Positions 61,638 through 64,000 of a stretch of DNA of 64,000 bases are shown here, in pieces. Source of the DNA: Stieleria neptunia (GTDB lineage: Bacteria > Planctomycetota > Planctomycetia > Pirellulales > Pirellulaceae); NCBI RefSeq assembly GCF_007754155.1, contig NZ_CP037423.1, positions 4,526,001 to 4,590,000 of the forward strand, in the 5' to 3' direction. Made by a program: the position numbers and the translations under genes. The first letter of the stretch is position 1; each line of letters opens with the position of its first letter. The notes beneath the pieces are model-generated. The model had not been told where the DNA came from. It ran no database searches and saw only the letters and a program-made list of their open reading frames with translations.

Positions 61638-62354
61638 ATGGCCGTCGACAACAAGACACAATTCGAAAGCGCGTTGTTGCGTCGCTTGCACTCACTGCTT
61701 TTGCAAATCGGCGACTTGGAGGGGCAGCTTGCACGGGGACCGAGACAGATCAAGGCCGGCGAGGGTGTGGTCCAGGCCAGCCAGGAGACGCTCGATCAGG
61801 CCAAGCAGGCGGTCAAAGCTGCGACGCTGGCATGCGACGAAAAACAGCTTCAATTGAAATCGCGAGAGGATCGGATCGAGGGCTTGAAAGCGAAGCTGAA
61901 CACGGCGTCGAGCAACAAGGAGTTCGACCTTCTGAAGGAGCAGATCGCGGCCGACGAACAGGCCAACAGCGTTCAAAGTGACGAGATTTTTGAAGGGCTC
62001 GAACGCATCGACGAGCTGCAAGAAGCCGTCGCGGTGGCCGAGCGTGAATTGGCCGAAAAGACGGCCGAGCACAAGAAACGCGTCGAGGCGGTGGAGAACC
62101 GAATGGTCGTCGTCCAAGCCGATTTGGACCACGTCCGCAATGAACTCGCCAAGGCGGAAGCCGAGGTCCCGGCGGCGGCCCGTTCGGAGTACAAACGTTT
62201 AACCGAAGGCCGCGGCGACGAAGCCCTGGCACCGATCGAAGACGATTCCTGTGGCGGATGCAATCAGACGTTGACCACGCAGATGGTCGATCGCGTCCGA
62301 CTGGGATTCTTGACACACTGTCCGGCCTGTTCCTCCTGGCTTTATCTTCCGTAA
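61638..62354 (+). CDS. Coiled-coil protein with C4-type zinc ribbon
   Basis: 238 residues. About 190 residues of charged, leucine-spaced helix (RRLHSLLLQIGDLEGQLARG to QADLDHVRNELAKAEAEVP) form a long coiled coil, then a zinc-ribbon with CGGC (about 207) and CPAC (about 229). This is the zf-RING_7/CT398-like family of bacterial coiled-coil zinc-ribbon proteins, often next to coaE and of unsettled function. No signal or membrane segment. ATG 61638; coaE starts 17 bases after its stop, so they are probably co-transcribed. Confidence 0.87.
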   Translation: MAVDNKTQFESALLRRLHSLLLQIGDLEGQLARGPRQIKAGEGVVQASQETLDQAKQAVKAATLACDEKQLQLKSREDRIEGLKAKLNTASSNKEFDLLKEQIAADEQANSVQSDEIFEGLERIDELQEAVAVAERELAEKTAEHKKRVEAVENRMVVVQADLDHVRNELAKAEAEVPAAARSEYKRLTEGRGDEALAPIEDDSCGGCNQTLTTQMVDRVRLGFLTHCPACSSWLYLP

Positions 62355-62371
62355 TCGAGTTGAGCGATGCG

Positions 62372-63055
62372 ATGCTGATTTTGGGGTTGGTCGGATCACC
62401 GGCCGGCGGAAAATCTTCGGCCGCTGAGTTTCTGGCGTCACTGGGGGCGGAATGGATCAATGCCGATCTGATCGCACGCGACTGTCTCGGTCGCCCCGAC
62501 GTCGTCTCGGCGCTGACCGCCCGGTTCGGCGACGGCATTCTCAATTCCGACGGAACGATCGATCGCGCTGCCATGGCCGATTTGGTCTTTGGTAACGATC
62601 AGGCAAAGCGGGACAACCTGGCGTTTCTCGAATCGGTGTTGCACCCGCTGACCCGTCAAGAAATTCAGCGGCGGATTGTCCAAGCCGCCGACCGCGGGCG
62701 AGCGGTCGCGTTGCTGGACGTGCCGCTGCTGTTTGAATCCGGCTGGGACCGGAGTTGTGACCAGATTTGGTGTGTCGACGCGACACGCGAAAATCGGCTG
62801 GATCGCTGCAAAACACGGGGCTGGGATGCCGCCGAACTGGATCGTCGGGAGGCCAATCAGATGCCGATAGAGACGAAATGCCGACTCAGTAATCTCGTTA
62901 TGCGCAATGACGCGACCTTAGATGCTTTGCACCAAAATCTTCGTCTACGGTGGCGGGATCTCGTTAGAATGAACCCAGCAGCCGGTGCGCCGGCGGACGC
63001 CCCATCGCGGCCGCCGGAGCGTCACTGTTCCTCCGACCGCGGAACGATTTCCTAA
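62372..63055 (+). CDS. coaE: Dephospho-CoA kinase
   Basis: 227 residues. Final step of CoA synthesis: phosphorylates the ribose 3'-OH of dephospho-CoA. P-loop LGLVGSPAGGKSS, INADLIARD (CoA-binding/lid Asp), VALLDVPLLFESGWD, and the RRLxRCxxRG-like ENRLDRCKTRGWDAAELDRREANQM lid. The C-terminal tail (residues about 200-227) is Pro/Ala-rich and beyond the usual length. ATG 62372 matches the family start MLILGLVG; an ATG five bases earlier is out of frame. Cytoplasmic. Confidence 0.94.
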   Translation: MLILGLVGSPAGGKSSAAEFLASLGAEWINADLIARDCLGRPDVVSALTARFGDGILNSDGTIDRAAMADLVFGNDQAKRDNLAFLESVLHPLTRQEIQRRIVQAADRGRAVALLDVPLLFESGWDRSCDQIWCVDATRENRLDRCKTRGWDAAELDRREANQMPIETKCRLSNLVMRNDATLDALHQNLRLRWRDLVRMNPAAGAPADAPSRPPERHCSSDRGTIS

Positions 63056-63235
63056 TTCAAGCCCCGCAAAGCGTCGGTTCCCTTTCAGCGACGGTCATAT
63101 TTCCGTTACCCTCAGTCTTCGTGTCTCCCTCACCGGTCCCTCCAGACACCTCCTCCTGCCTCCCTTCTCGTTGCAGTTTGCTGCCAGACTCTCCACTCCT
63201 CTTCTTCCCACGCGTCCTCCCCGGACGCCACGACT

Positions 63236-64000
63236 ATGCAATCCAATCGGCCTTCGGGCGACGAACACCGCGCTGATGATCGCGGACCAAAACGTCATGG
63301 CGGATCACGTGATTATTCCAGTCACCGCCGGCAACGCCAACAACGACATCCGGACAAGGTCGTCGATCGACGCATCCGAGAACTCGATGCGGAGCGGGAT
63401 CCGCTGTCGCTGCCCGAAGAGATCGTCAGTGAAGCGACCAAGGTCGGACAACGCGTCGGGATTCCCTCCGGCGGCGACGGGCCCCAGCTGAACCTGGCCC
63501 AATTGCAAGAGTTGGGGGACGCGAAGCTGTTGGAAATGGCTCGCGAAGACGGCATTCCCGACTTTGAGGTGATGTCCAAGCAGGAGCTGATCTTTGCCGT
63601 CTTGAAACACCGCATGAAAGTCGGTGGACTGATGTACGGCGAAGGCACGCTGGAAATCCTGCCCGACGGGTTCGGGTTTCTGCGGAGCAGCAAGCATCAT
63701 TACGTGTCCTGTCCCGACGACATTTACGTTTCGCCCAGCCAAATCCGTCGATTCGGACTGCAGACGGGTAGCCATGTCGCCGGCCAGATCCGTCCACCCA
63801 AAGAAAACGAACGCTATTTTGCCCTGCTGCGAATCGAGGCCATCAATCGCCGCGATCCGTCGCAACGCAACGCCGCGATCCCGTTCGAGGACCTGACGCC
63901 GCTGCATCCGGATCGCCGGATCATGATGGAACACGAAGGCGGTGAGATGTCCACACGCGTGGTCGACATGTTGACGCCGATCGGGTTTGGGCAACGCGGT
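63236..64000 (+). CDS. rho: Transcription termination factor Rho, N-terminal part (runs off window)
   Basis: 255 codons are visible to the right edge, in one open frame from ATG 63236 without a stop. An N-terminal basic/Gln- and Arg-rich extension of about 80 residues precedes the Rho N-terminal helical domain (LNLAQLQELGDAKLLEMARE) and the cold-shock-like RNA-binding domain (GEGTLEILPDGFGFLRSSKHHYVSCPDDIYVSPSQIRRFGL, TGSHVAGQIRPPKENERYFALLRI). It ends at DMLTPIGFGQRG, just before the ATPase core (Walker A lies beyond the window). Rho terminates transcription and represses read-through. Non-coding leader 63056-63235 shows nothing I can assign. Confidence 0.94.
   Translation, partial: MQSNRPSGDEHRADDRGPKRHGGSRDYSSHRRQRQQRHPDKVVDRRIRELDAERDPLSLPEEIVSEATKVGQRVGIPSGGDGPQLNLAQLQELGDAKLLEMAREDGIPDFEVMSKQELIFAVLKHRMKVGGLMYGEGTLEILPDGFGFLRSSKHHYVSCPDDIYVSPSQIRRFGLQTGSHVAGQIRPPKENERYFALLRIEAINRRDPSQRNAAIPFEDLTPLHPDRRIMMEHEGGEMSTRVVDMLTPIGFGQRG

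Overview
This window looks like chromosomal DNA of a large-genome planctomycete, most likely family Pirellulaceae (Rhodopirellula-like). The reasons are the high GC content, the sulfatases, the planctomycete-specific domain pairs (DUF1501, DUF1592 and DUF1552 proteins, cytochrome-containing hybrids), exported oxidoreductases with twin-arginine signals, PQQ-type beta-propellers, weak Shine-Dalgarno usage with frequent GTG/TTG starts, and intergenic DNA packed with dispersed palindromic repeats.

Left part (1-35 kb) is an accessory, catabolic and secretory region. It opens with a truncated sulfatase, then an IS110-type insertion sequence with a structured non-coding leader, a 0.9 kb repeat field and a low-GC orphan zinc-ribbon gene. 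It continues with exported enzymes: DUF1501 protein, FAD oxidoreductase, sulfatases, two two-lobed alpha/beta hydrolases, the DUF1592/DUF1552 pair, a redoxin-heme-monooxygenase hybrid coupled to an RND/MMPL exporter, an aldo/keto reductase, Gfo/Idh/MocA oxidoreductases, a Uma2-family protein, a D-2-hydroxyacid dehydrogenase, PQQ-like propellers and an SGNH hydrolase. A PPK2 polyphosphate kinase and an adenylate kinase sit one base apart, a likely nucleotide-energy operon.

Middle part (35-43.6 kb) holds an orphan ParA ATPase with a 113-residue partner, a very large Tex-like RNA-binding protein with two low-complexity inserts and an RGG tail, a coupled 163-residue protein, a glyoxalase-fold protein, an ankyrin lipoprotein and two small conserved-looking unknowns.

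The 43.6-51.4 kb block is a membrane-export cluster: a canonical ABC ATPase and its permease, then an ABC-exporter-like protein whose nucleotide-binding domain has lost every catalytic motif, then an HlyD-type adaptor and a TolC-type outer-membrane channel. It resembles a type I secretion system with a dead ATPase, and is the most unusual gene set here.

Right part (51.4-64 kb) has another Gfo/Idh/MocA protein, a PQQ propeller plus SUMF-domain pair, and then a housekeeping run on the plus strand: ybaB, recR, rpoN, uvrC (short form), an AMP-binding ligase, a coiled-coil zinc-ribbon protein, coaE and the start of rho.

A recurring theme is a set of intergenic repeat families: a 23-bp palindrome-like unit, a 110-115-bp MITE-like element in four copies, a 27-bp inverted-pair unit, and tandem arrays. 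Several lie exactly at gene ends and supply the stop codon of the neighbouring gene. No tRNA, rRNA or CRISPR array was recognised.
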